Shown here: positions 24,594 to 33,383 of the stretch, one piece after another
Position numbering within the stretch: the stretch's first letter is position 1
Layout: each line of letters begins with the position of its first letter
DNA from: Rhodospirillales bacterium 70-18
GTDB taxonomy: Bacteria > Pseudomonadota > Alphaproteobacteria > Acetobacterales > Acetobacteraceae
NCBI GenBank assembly: GCA_001899585.1
Contig: MKWE01000027.1
Span: 62,001 to 126,000, forward strand
Direction of reading: 5' to 3'
DNA: 64,000 nucleotides
The notes under the pieces: model-generated
Databases searched by the model: none
Seen by the model: the letters and a program-made list of their open reading frames with translations, nothing else
What the model was told of the DNA's origin: nothing
Made by a program: the position numbers and the translations under genes

Positions 24594-26025
24594 ATTAGCG
24601 ACTCGCGCGGCATCCGTCCTGCTTGTGGTTGCCGTGGCAACGAGCGGGTGCGGCACGGTGGACCGGATGACCTCCGGCCTGTTCTCGGGCGGCAGCGCGC
24701 CGGCGGCGGGCACGCCGGGGCATGTGGCCGGCTTCCTGGGCGGGGCGGTGGCCGACGAGCCGACGGCGGCGCTGGCGGCGCGCAACGTGCTCTCGGCCGG
24801 CGGCAACGCGGCGGACGCGGCGGTGGCGGCGGGGCTGACCCTGGCGGTGACGCTGCCCTCGCGCGCCGGGCTGGGCGGCGGCGGGGCGTGCCTGGCCTAT
24901 ACCGCCGGCAGCGCCAGCCCGCCGCAGGCGGTGCTGTTCACGCCCCCGGCCCCGGCCACCGCCGCCGGCGCGGACCGGCCGGCGGCGGTGCCGATGCTGG
25001 CGCGCGGGCTGTATCTGCTGCATGCCCGGTTCGGCCGGCTGTCCTTCCAGTCGCTGGTCTCGCCGGCCGAGCAGCTTGCCCGCTTCGGCGTGCCGGCCTC
25101 GCGCGCCTTCGTGCGCGACCTGGACGTGGTGGCCGGGCCGCTGGCGGCCGACCCCGAGGCGGCCGGCATCTTCTTCAAGAACGGCCGCCCGCTGGGCGAG
25201 GGCGAAATGCTGGTGCAGCCGGCCTTGGCCGGCACGCTGGGGCAGTTGCGCACCGCCGGCGTCGGCGACCTGTACCAAGGCGGGCTGGGCCGCCGGCTGG
25301 TGGCGGCGATGCCGCAGGTGGGCGCCTCGCTGACCATGGCCGACCTGCGCGCCGCGGTGCCGCAGGTGGCGCCGGCGCTGGACATGGACCTGGGCGGCGG
25401 CGACACCGCCAGCTTCCTGCCGCCGCCGGCCGATGGCGGGCTGGCCGCCGCCGCTGCCTTCCGCGTGCTGCGCACCAACCCCGGCGCGATCGACCTGGCG
25501 CGCGCGGCGGCCCTGGGCACCGCGACGGCGTGGCGGCAGGGCGGCGGCGACCCGCAGGCGCTGCTGGCCTCGACCACGGTGCCGGCCGCCGGCCTGCCGC
25601 CGCTGCCGGCCTCGGCCAGCTTCGCCACGCTGGACCGCGACGGCAACGCGGTGATCTGCGTGACCACGATGAACAACCTGTTCGGCACCGGCCGGGTGGC
25701 GCCGGGCACCGGCATCGTGATGGCGGCCTCGCCGCGCTGGCTGCCGCCGGCGCTGCTGTCGGCCGGCATGGTCACCAACCGCAATATCAACGCCTTCCGC
25801 GCCATGGCCGCCGGCACCGGGCAGGACGGCGCGCCGGTGGCCGCCGCGCTGGCGCTGGCGGAGACGCTGCGCACCAAACAGCCGATGCCGGTGCAGGTGC
25901 CCGAGCCGGGGCGGGCCAGCGTGATCGCCTGCGGCAACTACCTGCCCGACGCCTCCGGCAGTTGCGGCTGGGTGACCGACCCGCGCGACGCCGGGCTGGC
26001 GGTCGGCAGCACCGCCGCGAAGTAG
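24583..26025 (+). CDS. Gamma-glutamyltransferase-like lipoprotein, probably not an active GGT
   Basis: 480-residue protein with a lipoprotein signal (MASILATRAASVLLVVAVA, then TSGC). The GGT fold is recognisable from ADEPTAALAARNVLSAGGNAADAAVA, GLGGGGACLAY, the DRDGNAVICVTTMNNLFGTG block and a C-terminal GTG/APGTGIVM region. However, the self-cleaving nucleophile block TTHY is replaced: by alignment on DxDGNAV the nucleophile position is Ser344, followed by Ala-Ser-Phe. The Arg that binds the gamma-glutamyl group downstream of GGGG is not evident (LFTPPAPA). The protein is also shorter than typical GGTs. A pseudoenzyme or an altered Ntn hydrolase is likely. Its ATG overlaps the start region of the divergent M48 gene. 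An aminotransferase gene follows after six bases. Confidence 0.78.
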   Translation: MASILATRAASVLLVVAVATSGCGTVDRMTSGLFSGGSAPAAGTPGHVAGFLGGAVADEPTAALAARNVLSAGGNAADAAVAAGLTLAVTLPSRAGLGGGGACLAYTAGSASPPQAVLFTPPAPATAAGADRPAAVPMLARGLYLLHARFGRLSFQSLVSPAEQLARFGVPASRAFVRDLDVVAGPLAADPEAAGIFFKNGRPLGEGEMLVQPALAGTLGQLRTAGVGDLYQGGLGRRLVAAMPQVGASLTMADLRAAVPQVAPALDMDLGGGDTASFLPPPADGGLAAAAAFRVLRTNPGAIDLARAAALGTATAWRQGGGDPQALLASTTVPAAGLPPLPASASFATLDRDGNAVICVTTMNNLFGTGRVAPGTGIVMAASPRWLPPALLSAGMVTNRNINAFRAMAAGTGQDGAPVAAALALAETLRTKQPMPVQVPEPGRASVIACGNYLPDASGSCGWVTDPRDAGLAVGSTAAK

Positions 26026-26031
26026 GCCGCC

Positions 26032-27192
26032 ATGGCGCTGAAGACCGGCCGGGGCGCCAGCGCGCCGCCCTTCCTGGTGATGGACGTGATCACCGCCGCC
26101 AACGCCCGGCAGGCGGCGCTGCCGCCGGGGGCGCCGCATGTGATCCGCATGGAGGTGGGCCAGCCCGGCACCGGCGCGCCGGCCGGCGCGGTGGCGGCGG
26201 CGCAGGCGGCGCTGCGCGACGGCCGGCCGATGGGCTATACGGAAGCCTTCGGTCTGGCCTCGCTGCGCGCGCGCATCGCCGCCCATGGCCATGACTGGTA
26301 CGGCGTGGCGGTGGCGCCGGCGCGGGTGGCGGTGACGGTGGGGGCCTCCGGCGCGTTCCCGCTGGCCTTCCTGGCCGCCTTCGACCCCGGCGACCGGGTG
26401 GCGATGGCCACCCCGTTCTACCCGCCCTACGTCAATATCCTGACCGCGCTGGGCATGGTGCCGGTGATGCTGGAAACCGGGCCGGACACCCGCTTCCAGC
26501 CCACCGTGGCGATGCTGGAGCGGCTGGACCCGCGGCCGGACGGGCTGATCGTGGCCAGCCCCTGCAACCCGGCCGGCACCATGCTGGACCCGGCCGAACT
26601 GGCCACCATCGCGCACTGGTGCGATGCCAACGGCGTGCGCCTGATCAGCGACGAGATCTACCACGGCCTGCATTACGACCGCCCGCTGGCCACCGCCGCC
26701 GCCTTCAGCCCCAGCGCCATCGTGGTGAACAGCTTCTCGAAATATTTCTCCATGACCGGCTGGCGGATCGGTTGGATGGTGCTGCCCGAGGACCTGGTGC
26801 GCCCGGTGGAGTGCCTGGCGCAGAACATGTTCATCAGCGCGCCGCACATCGCCCAGGTGGCCGCCGAGGCGGCGTTCGACTGCACGGCCGAGCTGGAGGC
26901 CAATGTCGCCGCCTATCGCCGCTCGCGCGACCTGCTGCTGCGGGCGCTGCCGGGCTGCGGCTTCGACGATCTCAGCCCCGCCGAGGGGGCATTCTACATC
27001 TACGCCGACGTCTCCGGGCGGACCAATGACAGCCGGGCATTCTGCGCCCGCATGCTGGCCGAGGCCGGGGTGGCGGCCTCGCCGGGGGTGGATTTCGACC
27101 GCACGCGCGGCCAGCGCTTCGTGCGCTTCAGCTATTGCGGGCCGGAGGCGGACATGGCGGCGGCGGCGGCGCGGCTGGCGCGCTGGCGCTGA
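26032..27192 (+). CDS. Class I/II pyridoxal-phosphate aminotransferase
   Basis: 386-residue fold-type I aminotransferase. Visible blocks: GYTEAFGLASLRARIA near 65, GASGAFPLAF near 105, SPCNPAGTMLD near 172, the DEIYHGLHYD block near 208, and the PLP lysine in SFSKYFSMTGWRIGW near residue 237. The C-terminal RFVRFSYCG contains the substrate-carboxylate Arg. It is the aspartate-aminotransferase type; the amino donor is unknown. It starts six bases after the GGT-like gene and is likely co-transcribed with it. Confidence 0.93.
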   Translation: MALKTGRGASAPPFLVMDVITAANARQAALPPGAPHVIRMEVGQPGTGAPAGAVAAAQAALRDGRPMGYTEAFGLASLRARIAAHGHDWYGVAVAPARVAVTVGASGAFPLAFLAAFDPGDRVAMATPFYPPYVNILTALGMVPVMLETGPDTRFQPTVAMLERLDPRPDGLIVASPCNPAGTMLDPAELATIAHWCDANGVRLISDEIYHGLHYDRPLATAAAFSPSAIVVNSFSKYFSMTGWRIGWMVLPEDLVRPVECLAQNMFISAPHIAQVAAEAAFDCTAELEANVAAYRRSRDLLLRALPGCGFDDLSPAEGAFYIYADVSGRTNDSRAFCARMLAEAGVAASPGVDFDRTRGQRFVRFSYCGPEADMAAAAARLARWR

Positions 27193-27316
27193 GCCGTCCG
27201 CCCGCCGTCACCCGGCGGCGGAAATGAGACTCGGCCGGCGCAACCCCGCCATGCTTGTTCGTTATCCGATTCTTGAGACATTTTCTGACAGAAGCCTGTA
27301 AGCAGCGCCGCTGTAT

Positions 27317-27335
27317 CCTATTTTACATAAATAGG
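27317..27335. promoter_or_regulatory. Perfect 7-bp inverted repeat upstream of the PEP-CTERM gene
   Basis: CCTATTT-TACAT-AAATAGG, an A/T-rich perfect dyad 55 bases before the ATG in a GC-rich genome. It could be an operator for the PEP-CTERM gene. The rest of 27193-27390 contains a CCGCCG/CGGCGG hairpin after the aminotransferase gene and no other evident feature. Confidence 0.45.
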
Positions 27336-27390
27336 ACGTATCGGTTGGATCTCCGGCCGGGCGTGGCGTGGGCGTTTGGAGGCTTGGCAG

Positions 27391-28167
27391 ATGCGGTGGC
27401 GGTCGGCAATACGGATGGTTGTTGCGGCGGGCGTGCTGGGCACGCCGGCGCTGGCGCGTGCGGATTTCATCCAGACCTTCGCCTCTAGCGGCACGGCGAA
27501 GGTCGGCTCCGTCCCGGTCGCCGCCTCGGCGGTGTTCTCGGTGACCGGCAGCGTGATGACGGTGACGCTGAACAACAGCGGCGCCACCATGAGCAATGCC
27601 GACCTGTTGGCCGGCTTGTCGTTCGACGTGGTGGGCGGCAGCATCACCGCGCCGCTGACGCCGCAGGCGGTGGCCGGGACGCTGCTGACCAGCAGCAGCA
27701 GATCGGCGAGTAATGTCGATATCACCGGCGGCTGGCAGTTCAAGCAATATCCCGCCACCGGCAGCTACACGTTCAGCTCGGTGGGCGGCAGCGGCGCGTT
27801 CGCGGCGAACAAGTTCACCAAGGGCGGCGGCGGCGACGACTACGACGTGATCGGCAGCGCCACCGACCTTGAGGAAACGCATGCCAATAAATGGCCCGTG
27901 GCGCTTGGCACGGTGACCTTCACGCTGCCGAACTTCGCCGGTCAGAGCGTGAGCAACGTGTCGTTCCTGTATAATTCCGCCCTCTCGGCCAGCGTCAGCG
28001 GCTATCTGGTCACCACGCCGGGTGGCGGCAGCAGCGGCGGGGCGATCACCCCGCCGGGCGGGCAGCAGGTGGCCGCGGCGCCGGAGCCGATGTCGATGGC
28101 GCTGCTGGGCACCGCCCTGGCCGGGATGCTGCTGGTGCGCCGCCGGGTCGGGCGGCGGGCGGCGTAA
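27391..28167 (+). CDS. PEP-CTERM sorting-domain protein, otherwise unknown
   Basis: 258-residue exported protein. An N-terminal signal sequence (MVVAAGVLGTPALARA) is followed by a Ser/Thr/Gly-rich beta-type body with no family that I recognise. The C-terminus is a PEP-CTERM signal: APEP, a hydrophobic helix SMALLGTALAGMLLV and the basic end RRRVGRR. Such proteins are processed by an exosortase and placed on the cell surface or in an exopolysaccharide matrix. No exosortase gene is in the window. The ATG at 27391 has GGAGG nine bases upstream. Codon use is less GC-biased than the neighbours. Its stop codon sits in the loop of a strong hairpin. Confidence 0.85.
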   Translation: MRWRSAIRMVVAAGVLGTPALARADFIQTFASSGTAKVGSVPVAASAVFSVTGSVMTVTLNNSGATMSNADLLAGLSFDVVGGSITAPLTPQAVAGTLLTSSSRSASNVDITGGWQFKQYPATGSYTFSSVGGSGAFAANKFTKGGGGDDYDVIGSATDLEETHANKWPVALGTVTFTLPNFAGQSVSNVSFLYNSALSASVSGYLVTTPGGGSSGGAITPPGGQQVAAAPEPMSMALLGTALAGMLLVRRRVGRRAA

Positions 28168-28177
28168 CGCCGCCCGC
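28155..28177. terminator. 10-bp hairpin with the PEP-CTERM stop codon in its loop
   Basis: GCGGGCGGCG (28155-28164) pairs with CGCCGCCCGC (28168-28177); the three-base loop is the TAA stop codon. It lies between convergent genes and probably serves both directions. Confidence 0.55.
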
Positions 28178-28189
28178 GGTCAGGCGGGT

Positions 28190-29824
28190 CTACATCCCGC
28201 CCGGATACACCGGCCCGCCGCCGCCCTCGGGCGTGGCCCAGTCGATGTTCTGGGTCGGGTCCTTGATGTCGCACGTCTTGCAGTGCACGCAGTTCTGCGC
28301 GTTGATCTGCAGGCGCGGCTCGCCCTCCTCGGCGCCGACGATTTCGTACACCCCGGCCGGGCAGTAGCGCGTTTCCGGGCTGCGGTACATCTCCCAGTTC
28401 ACCGCGATCGCCTTGGCCGGGTCGCGCAGGCGCAGGTGGACTGGCTGGTTCTCCTCATGGTTGGTGTTGCTGATGAACACCGAGGACAGTCGGTCGAAGG
28501 TCAGCTTGCCGTCCGGCTTGGGGTAGGCGATGGGCTGGCTGGCCTCGGCCTCCATCAGCGTCGCGTTGTCCGGGTGCGGGTGGTGCAGCGTCCAGGGCGC
28601 GCGGCCGCGGAACACATAGGTATCGAGCGCCGCGTTGACCAAGCCGCCCAGCAGGCCCCATTTGGCGAAGCCCGGCCGGATGTTGCGCACGCCGCACAAC
28701 TCCTCCCACAGCCAGCTTTCGCGCAGCCGCTCGGGGTAGGAGGCCGGCTCGACCGCGTCCTCGGCGGCCAGCGCCTCGGCCACCGCCTCGGCGGCCAGCA
28801 TGCCGGACTTCATCGCGGTGTGGGTGCCCTTGATCTTCGGCACGTTGAGGAAGCCGGCGGTGTCGCCAACCAGGCAGCCGCCGGGGAAGGTGAGCTTCGG
28901 CAAGGACTGGAAGCCGCCCTCGCTGATCGCCCGCGCGCCATAGGCGATGCGCCGCCCGCCCTCGAAATGCGCCCGCATCTCCGGGTGGGCCTTCAGGCGC
29001 TGCATCTCCTCGAACGGCGACAGCCAGGGGTTCTGGTAGTCCAGCCCCACCACGTAGCCGTACGACACCAGGTTCTCGCCCCAGTGGTAGAGGAACGAGC
29101 CGCCATAGGTGGCGCTGTCCACCGGCCAGCCGATGGTGTGCACCACCAGGCCTGGCTGGTGGCGCTCCTTGGGGATTTCCCACAGCTCCTTGATGCCGAT
29201 GCCGTAGGTCTGCGGGTCGCGCCCGGCGTTGAGGTCGTAGCGGGCGATCAGCCGCTTGGTCAGCGACCCGCGGCAGCCCTCGGCGAAGATGGTGAAGCGG
29301 GCGCACAGCTCCATGCCCGGGGCGAAATTGGCGCCGTGCTCGCCCTCGCGGGTCACGCCCATGTCGCCGGTGGCGATGCCGATGACGCGGCCGTCCTCCT
29401 CCAGCACCTCGGCGGCGGCGAAGCCGGGGTAGATCTCCACCCCCAGCGCCTCGGCCTGCTGCCCCAGCCAGCGGCACACGTCGCCCAGCGAAGAGATGTA
29501 GTTGCCGTGGTTGTGCATGGTCGGCGGCGTGGGCAGCTGGAAGGCGCGGGTTTCGGTGAGATACAGGAACCTGTCGGTCTGCGCCGGCGTGGTCAGCGGC
29601 GCGCCGGCGGCCTTCCAGTCGGGCAGCAGCTCGTCCAGCGCGCGCGGCTCGATGATGGCGCCAGAGAGGATATGCGCGCCCACCTCGGCGCCCTTCTCCA
29701 CCACGCAGATGGCGGCGTCCGGGGCGAGTTGCTTGAGGCGGATGGCGGCGGCCAGGCCGGACGGGCCGGCGCCGACGATCACGACATCGAAATCCATTCG
29801 CTCGCGCGCGACGGCCTCGGACAT
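28190..29824 (-). CDS. Electron-transfer flavoprotein-ubiquinone oxidoreductase
   Basis: 544-residue membrane-associated flavoprotein that passes electrons from ETF (fatty acid, amino acid and methylamine oxidation) to ubiquinone. The FAD dinucleotide motif is [14 protein letters not shown] near residues 14-27. The ETF-QO block [12 protein letters not shown] follows near 45. The C-terminal [4Fe-4S] ligands are in RYCPAGVYE and [16 protein letters not shown], after which the sequence ends in the family pattern [21 protein letters not shown] precedes the ATG at 29824. It stands alone; the ETF subunits are not in the window. Confidence 0.97.
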   Translation of the reverse strand: MSEAVARERMDFDVVIVGAGPSGLAAAIRLKQLAPDAAICVVEKGAEVGAHILSGAIIEPRALDELLPDWKAAGAPLTTPAQTDRFLYLTETRAFQLPTPPTMHNHGNYISSLGDVCRWLGQQAEALGVEIYPGFAAAEVLEEDGRVIGIATGDMGVTREGEHGANFAPGMELCARFTIFAEGCRGSLTKRLIARYDLNAGRDPQTYGIGIKELWEIPKERHQPGLVVHTIGWPVDSATYGGSFLYHWGENLVSYGYVVGLDYQNPWLSPFEEMQRLKAHPEMRAHFEGGRRIAYGARAISEGGFQSLPKLTFPGGCLVGDTAGFLNVPKIKGTHTAMKSGMLAAEAVAEALAAEDAVEPASYPERLRESWLWEELCGVRNIRPGFAKWGLLGGLVNAALDTYVFRGRAPWTLHHPHPDNATLMEAEASQPIAYPKPDGKLTFDRLSSVFISNTNHEENQPVHLRLRDPAKAIAVNWEMYRSPETRYCPAGVYEIVGAEEGEPRLQINAQNCVHCKTCDIKDPTQNIDWATPEGGGGPVYPGGM

Positions 29825-29919
29825 GGTCCCTCCTTCGACACCTCCCGGATATGGGCGGCTGCTGCGGTTTCGGCACCTGCGCTGTTGCACAAAAGCGGCC
29901 AGGGCGGAAGAGTGCGCCC

Positions 29920-30759
29920 ATGGACCCCACCCCCATGGACCCGACCCTGGACGCATTGGCCGCGCTGCGGCTGCAGATCGAATGGGGGGCCGATGAGGCG
30001 CTGGCCGAGCTGCCGCGCGACCGGCTGAAGGCGCCCGCCCCGGCGCGGCCCCGGCCCATCCCACAACCCGCCGCCCCGCAACCTGCCCCCCGGCAGCCAG
30101 CCTCGCCGCCGGCCGCCGCCCGCCCCGTCCCGGGCGCCGCCGCCGTCCCGGTGCAGCGCGCGCAGGCGGCGGCGGCGGCGGCGCACACGCGCGAGGAGCT
30201 GCGCGCCGCCCTGGCCGCCTTCGACGGCTGCCCGCTGGCCGCCACCGCCACCAAGCTGGTGTTCGCCGACGGCAACCCCGACGCCGGGCTGATGCTGATC
30301 GGTGAGGGGCCGGGGGCGGAGGAGGATCGCGCCGGCCTGCCCTTCGTCGGCCCGTCCGGCCAGTTGCTTGACCGGATGCTGGCCAGCATCGGGCTGGACC
30401 GCACCCGCTACCTGATCACCAACCTCATCCCGTGGCGCCCGCCCGGCAACCGCAACCCGACCGATGCCGAGGTGCTGACCTGCCTGCCGTTCCTGCTGCG
30501 CCACATCGCCCTGGTGCGGCCACGCCGGCTGGTGCTGCTGGGCAAGCTGGCCACGCAGGCGCTGACCGGGAGCAATGCAGGTATTACCCGGATGCGGGGC
30601 AAATGGCTGCCGGTGACGGTGCCGGGGCTGGACCAGCCGGTGCCGGCGCTGCCGATGCTGCATCCCGCCTACCTGCTGCGCAACGCCGGAGCCAAGCGCG
30701 AGGCATGGTCCGACCTGCTGCTGCTGCGACGCACAATCGACAGCGATGTGTCAAGTTAA
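29920..30759 (+). CDS. Uracil-DNA glycosylase superfamily protein, family-4-like but with only two Cys
   Basis: 279-residue DNA repair glycosylase. Residues 1-90 are a Pro/Ala-rich extension. The catalytic domain shows [24 protein letters not shown] near 127-150, [15 protein letters not shown] near 168, and the C-terminal HPAYLLRN motif near 250. Family-4 UDGs carry four Cys for a [4Fe-4S] cluster; this protein has only Cys104 (DGCPL) and Cys188 (LTCLPF), so the cluster may be missing. Similar Cys-poor homologues are common in alphaproteobacteria. The ATG at 29920 follows GGAAGAG; an ATG at 29935 is an alternative. It is divergent from ETF-QO. Confidence 0.85.
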   Translation: MDPTPMDPTLDALAALRLQIEWGADEALAELPRDRLKAPAPARPRPIPQPAAPQPAPRQPASPPAAARPVPGAAAVPVQRAQAAAAAAHTREELRAALAAFDGCPLAATATKLVFADGNPDAGLMLIGEGPGAEEDRAGLPFVGPSGQLLDRMLASIGLDRTRYLITNLIPWRPPGNRNPTDAEVLTCLPFLLRHIALVRPRRLVLLGKLATQALTGSNAGITRMRGKWLPVTVPGLDQPVPALPMLHPAYLLRNAGAKREAWSDLLLLRRTIDSDVSS

Positions 30760-30873
30760 TGAATGCAGACCGCGCGCTAACCGGCTGACCACTGGCGGCA
30801 TGTCTTGATTGGCGAGACTCGTCTCCGCGCCGGCGGTTGCGTCTCATGGCGGTGGCGTGTAGGCGTTCCGGCC

Positions 30874-32778
30874 ATGCGAGGGATCGGTTCGACGCTCTCC
30901 CGTCTTCCCGCCGCCCGGGCGTTTCTCGCCGGGGTTGCGTTGCTGGCCGGTGCCACGGCCACGAAGGCGTACGCCGAAGCAAAGGCGGGGCATCCCCAGG
31001 CAGGCGCCGATGAAACGGCGCTGGCGATCCCGCGCGTCTCGCCCCGCGGCCCGTCCGGCATCGCCCTGCCGCAGCCGCTGGCGCCCAGCGAGGCGGCGCG
31101 CATCCGCCGCATCTTCGCCCTCCAGGCGCGCGGCAACATCCCCGAGGCGGTGCGCGAAACCAGCGAGATGGACAGCGTGACCCCGCTCGGCCGCGCCATG
31201 CTGGGCGAACTGCTGGCCGACCGCTACCTGGGCCGCTTCACCCGCCCCGGCGCCCCGGAACTGAAGGACTGGCTCGCGCAATGGGCGGACCTGCCGGACG
31301 CGCGGGCCATCTACGCGCTGCTGCTGATCCGCCTGCCGCGCGGCGAAACGCCGCCGCCGGCCCCAGCCGCCATGGCCCTGGCCTCGGCGAGCGGCGACGA
31401 AGGGCCGACGATCCCGGTGCCGGAGGAGACCGAACCGGCCGGGCGGGCGCTGTCGCGCAACCGCGAGCTGGACCGCTCGGTGGAAGCGGCGGCGCGCGGC
31501 GGCGCAAGGGGTGCCGCCGCCCGGCTGATCGCGCGCACGCGCGGCCTGTCGCCCACCTATGCCGCGCAGCTGAAGGGCGAGGCGGCGCAGATCCTGTTCA
31601 CGCTGAACCGCGACCAGGAGGCGTATGACCTCGGCGCCTCTGGCGTGCATGCCTGCCGGCTCGCCGACCCGGATTGCCAGGAGGCGGCGCTGGCCGGCTA
31701 CGCGGCCGGGCTGGCGGCCTGGCGGATGGACCGGCCCGACCTGGCCAAACCGATGTTCGAGGCGGCATGGCGGGCCGAATTCACCACCTCCGCGCTGCGC
31801 GCCGGAGCGGCGTTCTGGGCGGCCCGCAGCCATCTCGCCCTGCGCGACCCGGTCCGGTATTTCCAATGGATGCAGCGCGCCGCCGCCGAGCGGCGCACCT
31901 TCTACGGCATGATCGCCCGCCGCACCGAGGGCCTGCCGGTCGGCTTCAGCCGTGGCCCGCGCGAGACGCTGGGCGAGGCGGATGTGGAGGCGGTGGAGGC
32001 GACCGAGGCCGGCAAGCTGGCCTTCGCCTTGTTGCAGGTGGGCCAGCGCGACCGGGCGGAGGCGGAGTTGCGGATGCTCTGGCCGCAGGCGCAATCCACC
32101 CCGCCGCTGGGCCGCGCGATCATGCTGGTGGCCGAGCGGGCGGGCATGCCCGACCTCACCGCCCAGCTTGCCGACCTGGTGCAGGCGGCCGATGGGCAGG
32201 CGCGCGACCTGATGCGCTTTCCGGTGCCCCGGCTGCGCCCGGCCGGCGGCTTTCGCGTCGATCCGGCGATCATCTACGCGCTGGCGCGCACCGAATCGAA
32301 TTTCGACCCCACCCTGGTCTCGCCGGCCGGGGCGCGCGGGCTGATGCAGATCATGCCCGCCACCGCGCGGTTCATCACCCGCGACCAGGATACCGGCGCG
32401 GAATACATCCACCTACACGACCCGGCGGTGAACCTCGACCTGGGGCAGCGCTACGTCGCCTACCTGGCCGCGCATGACGTGGTGGACGGCGACCTGGTGC
32501 GGCTCCTGGCCAGCTACAATTCCGGGCCGGGCAATTTCGGCCGCTGGGGGCCGACGGTGCGCGACATGGGCGACCCGCTGCTGTTCATCGAGGCGGTGCC
32601 GGTGAACGAAACCCGCGCCTTCATCCCGCGCGTGCTGGCCTATACCTGGATCTACGCCGCCCGGCTGCGCCTGCCCGCCCCCAGCCTGGACGAACTCGCC
32701 GCCGGCGTCTGGCCGCGCTATCATCCGCTGGACAAGCCGCAGGGCGCCCCCGCCGGGGTTCAGGCCGCCCTGCACTGA
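30874..32778 (+). CDS. Soluble lytic murein transglycosylase
   Basis: 634-residue periplasmic enzyme that cleaves peptidoglycan glycan strands to 1,6-anhydro products. A signal peptide (ARAFLAGVALLAGATATKAYA) is followed by a long helical superhelix region of Slt70 type (about 60-450). The catalytic SLT domain begins near 455: the catalytic Glu474 is in LARTESNFDP, then SPAGARGLMQIMPATA and LLASYNSGPGNFGRW. The ATG at 30874 was chosen because it places the signal peptide at the N-terminus. The moaB gene follows after 13 bases. Confidence 0.93.
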   Translation: MRGIGSTLSRLPAARAFLAGVALLAGATATKAYAEAKAGHPQAGADETALAIPRVSPRGPSGIALPQPLAPSEAARIRRIFALQARGNIPEAVRETSEMDSVTPLGRAMLGELLADRYLGRFTRPGAPELKDWLAQWADLPDARAIYALLLIRLPRGETPPPAPAAMALASASGDEGPTIPVPEETEPAGRALSRNRELDRSVEAAARGGARGAAARLIARTRGLSPTYAAQLKGEAAQILFTLNRDQEAYDLGASGVHACRLADPDCQEAALAGYAAGLAAWRMDRPDLAKPMFEAAWRAEFTTSALRAGAAFWAARSHLALRDPVRYFQWMQRAAAERRTFYGMIARRTEGLPVGFSRGPRETLGEADVEAVEATEAGKLAFALLQVGQRDRAEAELRMLWPQAQSTPPLGRAIMLVAERAGMPDLTAQLADLVQAADGQARDLMRFPVPRLRPAGGFRVDPAIIYALARTESNFDPTLVSPAGARGLMQIMPATARFITRDQDTGAEYIHLHDPAVNLDLGQRYVAYLAAHDVVDGDLVRLLASYNSGPGNFGRWGPTVRDMGDPLLFIEAVPVNETRAFIPRVLAYTWIYAARLRLPAPSLDELAAGVWPRYHPLDKPQGAPAGVQAALH

Positions 32779-32791
32779 CAGGAGCTGCGCC

Positions 32792-33337
<546 letters not shown>

Positions 33338-33383
33338 CCGGCCGGCTCTTCCCTCCGGCGGCGAACCGGGCGACGATGCGGCC

